In this document: positions 41,262-51,690 of the stretch, one piece after another
Layout: each line of letters begins with the position of its first letter
Position numbering within the stretch: the stretch's first letter is position 1
NCBI GenBank assembly: GCA_030704615.1
Contig: CM060734.1
Span: 3,534,001-3,598,000, forward strand
Reading direction: 5' to 3'
Length of the DNA: 64,000 nucleotides
From: Takakia lepidozioides
Taxonomy: Eukaryota > Streptophyta > Takakiopsida > Takakiales > Takakiaceae
Position numbers and translations under genes: made by a program
Notes under the pieces: model-generated
The model's database searches: none
The model's input: the letters and a program-made list of their open reading frames with translations, nothing else
What the model was told of the DNA's origin: nothing

Positions 41262-41874
41262 CTAACCTGGCTTAGGGGGCAGCTGGCTTGTGCTGAGGTG
41301 AAGAGCCGGTTGAATGCGGCCATTGGGGGCTCTACCCACATTCTCCATACACTCAAAGGTCCCAGCAGTAACGGGCTCCACAATCAATGCGTCCTTGAGC
41401 TTTCCATCATCATCTTTTTGAAAGCAGTGAGCCAAGCCTAACACAATATAGTCATCGTCATTCCAGTCCGGGTCTTCTCCCACGGCAAAAGCCTTGGCAA
41501 TCGCACAGGAAGGTTTTAGACTGTGCCTGGCAGGTTTAGAAAAACAGACAGAGGTTCCCGTCAGTGACGGCTCTACAAAAGGAGAGCGAGAAAGACGACT
41601 TCCTGTGGATGATGAAGCTGGCTCTCCCAAGTAAGCCCTCCGTCAAGTGAACTGCATCTACTGGAGCTCGGCTCGACGAAGCCTTTGCTGACGATGCCTC
41701 TCTGTTGGAGATGGCGTCTACCGCCAAACCAGTTTTCAAAGCCTTCGAGTAACCTGCTACAAACGCCATCGAAACAGCTACAGCCAGGAAGTGAAGCGAA
41801 GAAGACAAAAGACGTTGATGAGTGTAGAAGGATAGCTTAGAAACTGATGGAAAAAGGCCGAGGTGGGCTGTCAC
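41262..41874 (-). pseudogene. Captured host gene fragment, probably plastid protein
   Basis: Antisense to the element. It starts MAFVAGYSKALKTGLAV near 41769, has a Ser/Arg/Ala-rich transit-peptide-like stretch, shifts frame near 41640 and continues EDPDWNDDDYIVLGLAHCFQ then KDALIVEPVTAGTFECMENV. The WNDDDYxVLGLAxCF / VEPI run resembles a conserved plant protein I believe to be plastid-targeted, function unknown to me. The fragment stops without the rest of the protein. Transduction of host sequence by retroelements is known; the identification as a host gene is inference. Confidence 0.5.
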
Positions 41875-41907
41875 AGGTATTCGCCATACAGGTGAGTGGG
41901 CTCCGTG

Positions 41908-42290
41908 AAGACCTCAAAAAAAAAAAAAAAACAAAACATGCCGGCACCTGTGCACTGCAGAAAAGCAATAGAGAAGGGAGCAGTTTTTAATGGCGAGAAA
42001 GTTTTGGTGTTAAAAAAAATAATTTTTTAAAAAAAAAGCCATTTTGATCTAATTTAAATGATTTAGAGCCTGGTTGGTCATATCTTTGTCAAATGAGCTC
42101 CGTTTGACTCAGTTCTTGAGGGGATAGCTGTAGAAAGGGGAAATCTACCTATCTAGACCTGGTTTTTGTTTTTGGGACTCTGCTAATATGGAATTTTTAG
42201 AGTGTGAGTGTGCCATGAAAGATCCACAATCCTGTATCTAGAACTTGTGCTGGTCTATATGAGAGACAAATTTGTGGATGTACTCCTTGC
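41908..42290 (+). other. Spacer with A-run, no gene seen
   Basis: Includes an A-run at about 41917-41932 and another at 42010-42040. Nothing coding. Confidence 0.5.
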
Positions 42291-43040
42291 ATGGCTGGGG
42301 GAAATGAGGACGTAATTGAAGGGCAGGTCTCTTCTCTTAGCCTGTGCACACAAGGGGACATGATTTATGTTTCCCAAGGAACTCAGACTGATTTGAGTGG
42401 AGAACAGTTGGACGAGTTGATTGCATACTGGGAGTCAGGCATTAGCAGTAGACAACAGACTGCTGTAGTTGGCATTGAGGGCCTCAATATCGCCTTGGAC
42501 AGTCAGAACTCTGTTGGAGCCAGCAGTTCTGCAGCTGTAGGTGAAATACCAAAGTGGGTGAAAGCTAGGCTTGGAACACAGCCAAAGACAGCCCCGGGGA
42601 CCAAGGTGTTCAGCCACAAGGCCGTGGTGTACTGGAGCAGAGGAGCAGGAGCTACACAAGTTTGTGCAATCAGACATGGTTGCAGCCGGATACGCTCTGC
42701 ACAGGGCAACCACGAGCGGGGGTTCATCAGCAATGACATGTTTGTTGTGCGTGAAGGAGATGCAGTCATTCGCAATGAGGACACCCGCAACCGTCTCAAA
42801 GCTTTCGAGTTGAGAGACTATCAGACCCTACCTTTGTTTTCTTTAGTGTTCAGTGAGCGGGAGATAGGGGAGTATTGCTTTGTCTCTACCTGGCAGAAAG
42901 AGGATGAGGGTTGGTTAGAGCGAGCTACTATAGCTTGGGACAAGGTTAGTGGCAGGTTTCTGGACATAGATATACCTCCTACACCTTACCATCACGCAGA
43001 GCAAGGCACTTTGAGAGAAGTCTGGAAGTTGATAGCATAG
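42291..43040 (+). CDS. Extra 249-codon ORF upstream of gag, copy 2
   Basis: Intact frame from ATG at 42291 to TAG, in sense orientation between the leader and gag. Segments: EDVIEGQVSSLSLCTQGDMIYVSQGTQTDLSGEQLDELIAYWESG; VGEIPKWVKARLGTQP; a middle part RGFISNDMFVVREGDAVIRNED; then CFVSTWQKEDEGWLERATI and DKVSGRFLDID. No family recognised. It remains open while the gag and pol frames around it are broken. Copy 1 has tandem repeats at this place instead. It could be an accessory element protein or a captured gene. Confidence 0.55.
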   Translation: MAGGNEDVIEGQVSSLSLCTQGDMIYVSQGTQTDLSGEQLDELIAYWESGISSRQQTAVVGIEGLNIALDSQNSVGASSSAAVGEIPKWVKARLGTQPKTAPGTKVFSHKAVVYWSRGAGATQVCAIRHGCSRIRSAQGNHERGFISNDMFVVREGDAVIRNEDTRNRLKAFELRDYQTLPLFSLVFSEREIGEYCFVSTWQKEDEGWLERATIAWDKVSGRFLDIDIPPTPYHHAEQGTLREVWKLIA

Positions 43041-43742
43041 ATCAGGATTAGATCTTGCTTGGGCGGGCTTCTATTCTTCCCCTCCATCTCTGTACTATTT
43101 TCATTACCTTGTACTCGTAGTTGCCAAAGCCTCTCTTGGTGGAGGCCAGTCAGTCCGGGGTTTTGGGCTGGGATATTTTGCAGGATCAGCATTGCAGCTG
43201 GATTTTGGTGTGGGGGTGTTGATGTTTTGATTTCTTGTGTTTGGATCCCCCCCAACACCTGCATGCTTGACTGTGCGCCATGTTGGTTTTGTGTGGGTGC
43301 TTGCTTTCATAGGGATTAGGCCGGATTTGATCACCGGTCAATCCTAGAGTATGCTGTCGGTGGTGAGGCTGGAGTGATGACCAGCAAGACCACCAGTGTT
43401 TCTTCTATGGTGAGGCTGGGTTGATGACCAGCCAACCATAGGAGTTCTTGCGGTGGATGCAGGTGCAGGTGCCCTGAGCCATTGGGATATGACCCTTAGA
43501 CTGCAACAGGTGCCCACCCGTGTCACTATTAGATTAGTACTAGAGCCTTATAGTGTCACGTGGAGGAGGTGCACATTGTGAGTGTCATTACAGAGTTACC
43601 CAAGGGTTTTGAGGGGAGTACGGCTACAGGCAGTAACAGTGAGAGTGGGTTCACAAGACGAGGTATTCGGTTCAGACCACCTTCACCGCCACCCTCAATT
43701 ACTGTAGAGTCAGACACAGACTCGGAGGCTTAATCAACAGGT
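43041..43742 (+). other. Conserved pre-gag leader of copy 2
   Basis: 43141-43340 matches 17277-17480 of copy 1 (shared words GATTTCTTGTGTTTGGATCC, CATGCTTGACTGTGCGCCAT, CCGGATTTGATCACCGG). Non-coding in both, so it may be a packaging signal or gag leader. Confidence 0.6.
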
Positions 43743-44711
43743 GTGCACTTTCATTCGCCATTGTTGTGGGACGACATGGAGGAGATGTATGGAGCTACCA
43801 AGGGGCCTCGTAGGTACTCTGGAGCTGTGGGCACAATCGAGTTGGATGACTTTATCCAGGAGTTCGACAGCTGGTGTGATTTGCAGCAGATACGCAATCC
43901 ACAGCTATTCACCCCATTCATGGCGTGGAAGGGACTGTTCCAGCATTTGGAAGGCCCGCCTATGGACGATTACCACGAGTTCAGGCGAGGACATGAAGCA
44001 GAGATTGAGGAGTGGAGGATGTATTGGTCACCTGACTACGTCTCCATTACTCGAGGCACGACGCGACCAGTAGCTGCATCAGTACTAATAGCTCCCACTG
44101 CCAGCACTAGTAGTGGAGCAAGTAGTGCTGGTACTTCTGTAGGTGGTACCAGTTCAAAAGGTGCTACTACTCCTCCTGCCACGACTACAACACATGTGCC
44201 TAGATTCAACCCGGTGGTGGAGTTCTTCCAGGAGTTGCGGAGGAACTACCAAGGTGTACGGACAGAGAAGCTGCGAAGTTTGCAAGACTTCCAGCGCAAA
44301 CCCAGTGAGAGCCTGCGAGAGGCGTACACTCGTATGAGGCGCTTGATAAGTGTGACCCAAGGGGTTAATGAAGCTCAGGCAATCCAATTTTGGTATGGAA
44401 TTCTGGACAAGGAGCTCAAGAGAAGGGTGCGAGATGCAACCCTGTTACAAGCAGCCCAACCCACATTAGCAGATGTGTTTCTGCTGGCTGAGTGGATTGA
44501 GCTCAACATGGTGGAGGAGCGAGTTGTTACAATTGGATTTGGCAAGGACATGCCTGCACGGGGCACAGCTGTGAGCCCACAGGCACAAGGGACTGCCCAA
44601 CAGCGTGGTCAGGGGGGCAAGGTTGCCCAGCCCAAGTTCCATGGAGCTTACAGGGGACCTCAGGTGCAAGGCCCGTGGCATCTTTTGCAGGCCAACAGCA
44701 ACCAGGGGTGA
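43743..44711 (+). pseudogene. Gag (capsid) of copy 2
   Basis: Close homologue of copy 1 gag: DDFIQEFDSWCDLQQ, WKGLFQHLEGPPMDDYHEFRRGHE, FFQELRRNYQGVRTEKL. Copy 1 has a stop at the tryptophan of WKGLF. The frame is open for 322 codons and ends by a frameshift near 44690; the nucleocapsid continues in the next frame. Confidence 0.85.
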
Positions 44712-46093
44712 TATGTTGGACATGTGGAGGACCCCATGTCAAGAGAGATTGCCCAGAGAGTGGCAAAAGGCCGGCACAAGCACAGCCTACACAGTTGCAG
44801 TGTGGGCATTGCGGCAAGTATGGGCATGGAGATGCCGAGTGTTATGACTTGCATCCTGAGTTGCGCCCAAGCCAGTTCCAAGGGAATAATGGTGGCCGGG
44901 GGCGAGGTGGACCAGCCCAAAGAGGACGAGGTGGTCGGGCACGAGGTGCAGGCCAAGGGCAAGCTCCACATGGCCAAGGACGCGGAGGTCAGGGTGTTGA
45001 CCAAGGCATGGCCAATCGGCTTCAGCAGCTAGAGCAGAGGCTTGCTGCCATGGCTATAGCTCAGGCGGTATCGACTCCCAGGCGGGATGGTCCACCTCCT
45101 GCTCCTGAGGGAGGAGATATGGGAGGCATGGGATTCATGTGCGGAGCAGCACTACCACTAGAGCAGGTGGAGTCTGCTGCAGCCGTGACTCGAGGAGCAG
45201 CACGAGTTCCTGAGCCACGAGGTGCAGAGGTGGAATTGGATCCACAGCGTGGGGAGGCAAGGCGTCAGGCGAGGCTTCCTCAGTCATTCACATTGGCGGA
45301 GACTGTGTCAACGCCATCCATGGCACCTAGTTCTCGCCCGACTATTACCGAGGCGGAGGTTACTATGCCATTGGGGAGAGCTACACGTGCAGCACTGACA
45401 CCTGCTGCCAAGGCTAGTACAGCCGGTGTGTTATTGGGGGCAGCCACCTCTGTGTGTCAGGCCCCACTGTTCTCGGCAACAATGATTGCGACGTCGGGGG
45501 TGAGACCAGCTGCAGTGTTCCGACTAGCAGCAACACTCTGTGAGAGTGGGGAGGTCACTTCATCTTCTGCGGAGTTAGTGGAAGGTGTAGTGGCAGAGGG
45601 ATCCTCGGATTTGAGGGTCAAGACTGCCACGGCTGCGCCCTGGCAAGCTGCAGCTGTCAGGTTGACGGAGCTGCCAGCTAGGCCAACCTTTGAGCGCGCC
45701 ATGGTGACACCTGGAGTTGTCTTGTTAGACAACCAGGGAGGCATTTTCACTTTGAGTGGACCGGCAGGCAAGAAGTACCGGCCACTGCGGGTCTTGTTGG
45801 ACTCGGGAGCTCAGCCACTGATGTTGGGCAGAGCTGCTATTGCAGGTTTGGGCCTCATGGAGGCGGATATGGAGCCTTGTCCTTTCCAGATACAGACATC
45901 TCGAGGAGGATCAGAGCAGGCTCGGGGCATGACACGGCATCAGTTGGCCATTAGACTGCAGCCGGATCATCCTATCGATGGCTCAGTAATGCGAGCCAAG
46001 GCCATTGTGACAGACGCAGTCTCTTACGATGTCCTCGTTGGTGGGGCAGTGTTATACCCCATGGGCTTCACCCTGGACTTTGGGAGGAGTTAG
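44675..46093 (+). pseudogene. Nucleocapsid and protease of copy 2
   Basis: 472 codons open. Knuckle 1 CWTCGGPHVKRDC has all ligands (CX2CX3HX4C), knuckle 2 CGHCGKYGHGDAEC is standard. Then a Gly/Arg-rich tract, a long Ala/Thr/Pro-rich linker, and the protease with LLDSGAQPLMLGR and YDVLVGGAVLYPMGF. Ends at a frameshift before the methyltransferase. Confidence 0.87.
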
Positions 46094-46479
46094 CATCCTA
46101 CAGGCCTGGATGGCAGTCAGGCGATGGTCGCCGTGCACAGTTCCCTGTGACATTCATTGGGGTATAGCGGCTGCCCAGCGGGGCAAGATGCCAACACTAG
46201 CCGCCTTCACAGCTGCAGTTAGTTGGCCTGGAGAGTTGCTGGAAGGCAATGCCCATGCAGAGGATGTGCCACCTCCAGCAGAACATGATGACATGCATGG
46301 TATGGCGGAGTTGCCTGCCATGGTTGCTCACACTCCATTGTGGGGTACAAGCAAAGATTTGCAGCAGGGTGCTGATCGACGGGTGCAACAAGCCTGGGTA
46401 GAGGCTTTTGTACCGTCAGGAGAGGAGGAGAGTGCGGGTATTGCACCAGGACCACCTCAGTTGTCACCATTGGATACCA

Positions 46480-47400
46480 CACCTATTGTGTGGCAGTATC
46501 CGGATGAAGGCATTTGCCTTCTGGACTTGTTTGCGGGATCAGCACCGGATTGGCTGCTGTGCTACAGGCAGGTGTGCGGGTAAGGCGTTACCTGTATGTG
46601 GAGAGGGATGAGACTGCACGACGCGTCTCAGTGCGTCATGTAGCTTAGTTGGTACAACAGTACCCTGACTTGTTGCCTGTGTCTGTAGTTCGTGGATACC
46701 AACAAGCCTTGCCAGCAGACATTTCCTTGTTGGGGGCGCAAGATTTGGAGCAGGTTGGCTCCATTGATCTGATAGTGGCAGGTTGGCCCTGCCAAGGGCA
46801 TTCATCAGCCGGGCATGGCAATGGATTGCGAGACTCGAGGATGGGTCTGTTTTGGGAGATGGTGCGGGTTTTGCGCCACTTGCAGCTTCATCAAGCTGTA
46901 TCTCCAGCATACATCTTGGAGAATGTGCCATGATGGGTGATTCTCGGGCCAGGGTGATGGCCAGTGTGCATCAAGTCCGGTCGTGGCTTGGGTCAGCAGT
47001 GCTGCTGGATGCAGCTGCAGTGGGATCACAGGCTCATCGTCCATGGCTTTGGTGGACTAACTTGATGCCACCCGCACTGCTCAAGCGTGCATATGATGGG
47101 GTGCAGCGGCCAACACACCTCACCGTGGATGGCATTTTGGACACAGGGAGGCAGTCTCAACATGTGAGACACGATGACCGTTCGCCTTTGGCAGTGGTCA
47201 ACAAGGTGGGTCAACCACGAGCAGCATTACCTACACTGCTCAGCTTCCAGGATCCCATGTTTTTCGGGATGGTGGACCTGGCCTCTTGTGGGATAGCTAG
47301 TTGCAACAGTTAGTGGAGCCTAATGCCGACGAGCGAGAGCGAGGCGGACTATGGGATTTTCCACTGGGACCACGGCGGTGCCTTCTCTTTCTGAGGCATC
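46480..47400 (+). pseudogene. C5-cytosine methyltransferase domain of copy 2
   Basis: Motif I is broken by an indel (LLDLFAGSAPDW; the GG base is lost at about 46531). Motif IV is intact as GWPCQGHSSAGHGNGLRDS (about 46781-46840), followed by GLFWEMVRVLRHLQ and motif VI LENVP (about 46915). Motif VIII reads AHRPWLWWTNL, with the second Arg lost to Trp. A string of one-base indels splits the rest. The best copy of the catalytic loop in this window. Confidence 0.85.
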
Positions 47401-47927
47401 ACGTCGTCAGGTGTTGTGTGGGGCAAGCAATGGATCTCAATGCTTGACCTGGATTATCAGCTTGGCTATGGCTGAGCACGGTAGAGTGCGGAGTGCACTT
47501 CCCTTGATGGTCTCTCTGCCTACCGAGACGGTAACAGCAGCGAGCGAGGGGGGCGAGCCGGTGAGGACCACGGGGTGTAGGAACATCCATGGCACACGTG
47601 GGAGTGCTCGGGTTCAGAGGGGAGGTTGGCAGCCAAGGCAAGCTTTGTGTGATGTGATGGATGGGTTGGGGATTCTTATCGGGATGAGGAGGGGTCTCAA
47701 TGATGAGATGATGGGGGCAGGATGAGGCCTTGTCATTGACTGAGCAGAACGGAGGTAGTACTGCTCAAAAGGTTGCAGCATAGCAACCACGGGACGCGTC
47801 CTCTACTCTAAGCCACTGGACTTAGGTAGGTTGCAGTTACGGAGGACAATTGGGAGCCTGACATTGGACCCATTGTCACCAGAGGAGAGAGACGACGTAT
47901 ACGGCGGTTCCTGAGGGTTTACAGGAA

Positions 47928-49310
47928 TTGCTTTGCTTCAGTTTGAAGGACTTGGGAGTACTGAAGGGTCAAGAGATCCGTATTGAGTTGACCACTGACA
48001 CGCCAATATTTCGGAGACCCTATAGATACAGTGACATGGAGAGGTCTTTGATTCAGATGAGGACTCAAGATCTCTGGGAGGCAGGTTTGGTGGAGCTCTC
48101 GGTGGAGAGTATGCTTCAGCCACAGTGATCCCAGCTAAGAAGGATATCTATGGCAATTGGACGGAGAGAGTATGTGCGGTGATTACCGGCCTGTAAATCG
48201 TCAGACCAAGTCCCCGATAGGTATGCCATGCCAACACAGAGGAGATCTTTGATGCCATTGGGCATTCCAAGGTCTTTAGCACGTTGGATTTACGATCCGG
48301 ATATCACCAGTTGCCGATCAAGGAGGCGGAATAAGCAAAAGACGGCATTCTGGGGGATCAATGAGCACGGGAAGGATTGCCTATACCAGTGGCGGTCTAC
48401 CATTGGGCTTAAAAACGCTCCCGCTGAGTTTCAAAGAGTCATGGACAGGATCAGATTCTAGCAGGGGTGGAGTTTGCTCGGTGCTACATAGATGACATCA
48501 TCATCTTTAGTGCTACGGTGGAGGAGCATGAGAGACACCTTCAGGGGGTATTTGAGCGCTTAAGGACACACGGATTGAAGTTAAATCCGGGCAAGTGCAA
48601 GGTTTCCACAACCAGATTGAGTATCTGGGTCACATGATATATCCTGGAGGATTGGGGATACAGCTAGACTAAGGTTAGAGTCCATTGCACAGGTTCCACG
48701 CCCCCACGGATGTGAGCCGAGTTCGAGCTTTCATGGGGTTAGCAAACTATTACAGACGGTTGTTAAGGGATTCAGTGCCATTGCAAAGGCTCTAACCAAG
48801 TGACCAAGGTGGACCAGAGGAGTGGCAGTGGGGAAGATGAGCAAAGAACAAGCTTTTCAAGAGCTCAAGGCGAGGTTGACCTCGGCGCCCATCTTGCGAC
48901 GACCTATCAGGGGGTGGTCCTTTTCAGCTGCATACAGATTGGAGCATGCTGGGGCTTGGAGCGGTGCTTCACACAGGTGGGATGATGAGGGGAAGCGAGT
49001 TCGTAGTGGCTTATGCTAGCCGCTCGAACAATGCTACAGAGTCTAAGTATAGCTCATATGAGGGAGCAATTGCTTAGCTCAAGTGAGTGTGGGCCGTGGC
49101 ACACTTCAGGTGCTATCTATACGGCAATCTCTTCACCCTTGTCACGGATCACCAACCACTTGATGGAGTCAGACAAGCTTACGGGGAAGCTTGCACGGTG
49201 GGCACTCATCCTTCAAGAGTATGACTTTCAGGTGGTGCATCGACCGGGTTTGGTCAATCGCAATGCAGATGGGTTGAGTCGCAATCCATGCACGAGCCAA
49301 CAGGATGACA
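47928..49310 (+). pseudogene. Reverse transcriptase and RNase H of copy 2
   Basis: Fragments in several frames. YIDDIIIF is intact at 48485-48508. RFKNAP-type and LMESDKLTGKLARWALILQEYDFQVVHRPG blocks are readable; the last includes RPGLVNRNADGLSR, the conserved end of gypsy RNase H, which copy 1 has lost. At least ten one-base indels relative to copy 1 interrupt it. Confidence 0.82.
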
Positions 49311-49599
49311 CTGGAGCTCGGTGGCATGGTGAGACGGACGAGGATGGTGCCCGGATGGCATGCATCTGCATTTCTGTGTATCTTGGCAGCGGAAGGCCAG
49401 GTTGGACCTGCAACAGGGATGACTGTAGATCAAGTGTCTGAGGACCCTGAGGCCAGCAATGAGCAAGGTGGCGCCAAAGATATACATGAGGATTCAGTTG
49501 TGTTGGACTACCTCCGCACTGGAGACACGGCAGCCACTGTGACTGCCAAGGAGAGGGATCGGATCCTACAACGAGCCAAGAGGTTCAAGTGGGAGGGGA

Positions 49600-50680
49600 C
49601 ACACCTGCTCCGAGTGAGGATGGTCGAGTGAGGATTGCCTCACCCAACACAGCGGGCACGGTTAGTGCGCCATGCCCATGAGGAGTTGGGGCATTTTGGG
49701 GTGCGACGCACTCATAGTCTACTGCAGGGGCAGTATTGGTGGCGTGGTATGCACACAGAGGTGCAACAATTTGTGGCTAGGTGCATGGTGTGTGACAGGG
49801 TGCGTGCTTCATTCAACGCCCCTACCTCCACAATTGCACCCTCTTCCGATCATGGGATTGGGCTACAGGTGGAGTCTTGACTTCGCAGGGCCGTTGCCAC
49901 TGACCATGCGCCACAACAAGTACGTGTTGGTGATGGTGGAGCACTTCTCCAAGGGATTGAATTGTTCCATTGCCTGATAAGGCTAGTGAGGGAGCTGCGT
50001 ATGCATTCTTGGATTGTGTGCTTAGCCGATTCGGTGCTCCAGCTGAGGTACTCACGGACCAAGGGAGAGAGTTCTTGGGTGAGTTTCAGGCTTTTGTGAC
50101 AAGGCCTTGATAGACCACCGCACCACTTCTCGGGATCATCCTGAGACCGATGGCTTGGCAGAGAGAGTTGTTCAGACAGTAAAGAGGGGTTTTGCGCAAG
50201 TATGGCTTGCAGAAGGGACACCTAGGAGATTGGGACCTTCAGTTACCCTGGTTAGCCATGGGCTACAGGTTCAGCAAGCAAGCATCCTTGCCTCCTTCTC
50301 ACCATACTTTCTTTCTCTTTTGGCCGAGAGCCGGATTTGCCTACATCCATTCGCAGAGAAGCTGCTACAGTTCTTACCTTGACGATCCGGACGTGTGGGC
50401 ACGGCATGTGAGCAGCGTGCAGAGTTGTTCAGAGAGTCATGCCCATGGCTTTCGAGAACCTTGCCATTTGCACAAACCGTGATACGTTGAGGTATGCTAC
50501 CATACGTGGTGGGGCTATCGTCCTGGGGTTCGGAGATTCAACCCTGGTGACTATGTCTATCTGCAGCAGACTGCTCCTACGACCCCTGGATTGTGACTGC
50601 AGGACGTTTATTTGAGGGTTCGAGAGGTCTTGCCCTCAGGCGTCTTGGTCTTGGAGGGTCGGATGGCATAACTTGGAAGG
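49600..50680 (+). pseudogene. DDE integrase of copy 2
   Basis: HAHEELGHFGVRRTHS, then FVARCMVCDRV (HHCC), GLGYRWSLDFAGPL (first D), EVLTDQGREFLGEF (second D) and DGLAERVVQTVKRGF (E) are readable across frames. Indels around 49970, 50098 and 50190 shift the frame. Confidence 0.85.
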
Positions 50681-50739
50681 ACCATGGCGTAATTTTGCGC
50701 CATGTCACCTTCCGAATGTCGATGGCAGATTGACCCAAA

Positions 50740-50914
50740 CCTGGCAGTGGTATCTGCAGGTTTGAGGTGCATGTTGTGTGGGTCTGCTAAGGGGCAGCCA
50801 CCATGCCGGTTGTGCGATCGATGCTCTCTAGAGGTTGGCATATGGGATGCTTGACTCCACCTCTTGAGATGGTTCCAGATGGGGATTGGTTATGTCCACA
50901 TTGCATTGGATAGT
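50740..50914 (+). pseudogene. PHD finger remnant of copy 2
   Basis: CMLCGSAK and SRGWHMGCL, TPPLEMVPDGDW, LCPHC are readable. One- or two-base changes disrupt the middle, but the DNA retains the TGCGATCGATGC of a CDRC ligand pair. Same position as in copy 1, so the PHD finger is a fixed part of this family. Confidence 0.7.
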
Positions 50915-51172
50915 GGGGATGGATACAACCATGGAAGGCTAACAAGAAACGCAAGGCCCAGGTACTAGGGGACCTTGAACACACGAGATCCTGGCTCAAG
51001 TTCACAGATTGCAAGACGGGCGACTAACGATGGGGCTACTCTTGTACCCGCCCCCTTGGTCTATAGAGTTTGAGTACAATAGGACAGTGATAAGGAACTT
51101 AGTACGGCTGTGGCTATTACATCTTGTAGCTATCTGGAGGTAGAGGGACCTATCCACCAGCTAGGGGTGCGA
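50915..51172 (+). other. Copy 2 3' untranslated region with polypurine tract
   Basis: Non-coding; ends CTAGGGGTGCGA directly before B1, the same arrangement as in copy 1. Confidence 0.6.
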
Positions 51173-51257
51173 TTGTGGCAGACTACTTTATTGTGCAATA
51201 TGTGTGGTGTGGTTTGGACAGCGATGTAGTTGTGTAGCGATATGTATGCGCACGACA
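51173..51257 (+). repeat. B1 repeat of copy 2
   Basis: 85 bp, TTGTGGCAG...GCGCACGACA. It shares the last 50 bp with copy 1 B (GCGATGTAGTTGTGTAGCGA) but lacks the ACTAGTG array. Followed by GC and A2; palindrome GACAGCTGTC at 51254-51263. Confidence 0.9.
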
Positions 51258-51259
51258 GC

Positions 51260-51600
51260 TGTCAAGTGTAAATAAGCACAGTGTGAAAACAGCTAGAATA
51301 AAACTAGTTATTTGTATTTAACACTTGGATTTAGGTCAAGTGTTAAATCAGATGTCAAGTTTAGTTTGACACCTGGTCCGTCTTATCTCACGAGAGCGGC
51401 AGTCGCGCGCTCATCTTTTCTCGAGTTGAGCCTGCGCGACCAAGCTCCTGCATGCGGTTAGATTTGAGTGTGCTTATGTAGGGGTACAGGTTTTTGGGGT
51501 GGAGTCCCCATAGCTTGGGGTGCCCCTGGCTCGACTACTATTTCTAAGAGTGATGGTGGTTTCATGTTTTGTGTAAACAATGTTCGTTGGTTTTCTATCA
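51260..51600 (+). repeat. A2 repeat of copy 2
   Basis: 341 bp, TGTCAAG...CTATCA; matches A1 (39749-40096) with small indels. Confidence 0.9.
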
Positions 51601-51686
51601 TTGTGGCAGACTACTTTATTGTGCATATATGTGTGGTGTGGTTTGGACAGCGATGTAGTTGTGTAGCGATATGTATGCGCACGACA
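51601..51686 (+). repeat. B2 repeat of copy 2 (right end of element)
   Basis: 86 bp matching B1; ends CGACA, followed by AGAC (51687-51690), the second copy of the target duplication. Confidence 0.9.
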
Positions 51687-51690
51687 AGAC

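Larger units (their letters stand above)
39749..51686 (+). mobile_element. Split-repeat methyltransferase gypsy element, copy 2
   Basis: 11,938 bp with TG...CA ends and a 4-bp AGAC duplication, inserted in the tnp2 gene. Same layout as copy 1: A1 39749-40096, internal region, B1 51173-51257, A2 51260-51600, B2 51601-51686. Repeat sequences differ clearly from copy 1 (B is 85 versus 189 bp), so this is a separate lineage of the family. The leader carries an antisense host-like fragment and an extra 249-codon ORF that copy 1 lacks. Catalytic residues lost in copy 1 (PCQ, YIDD) are kept here, but many one-base indels break the frames from 46 kb on. Confidence 0.93.
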
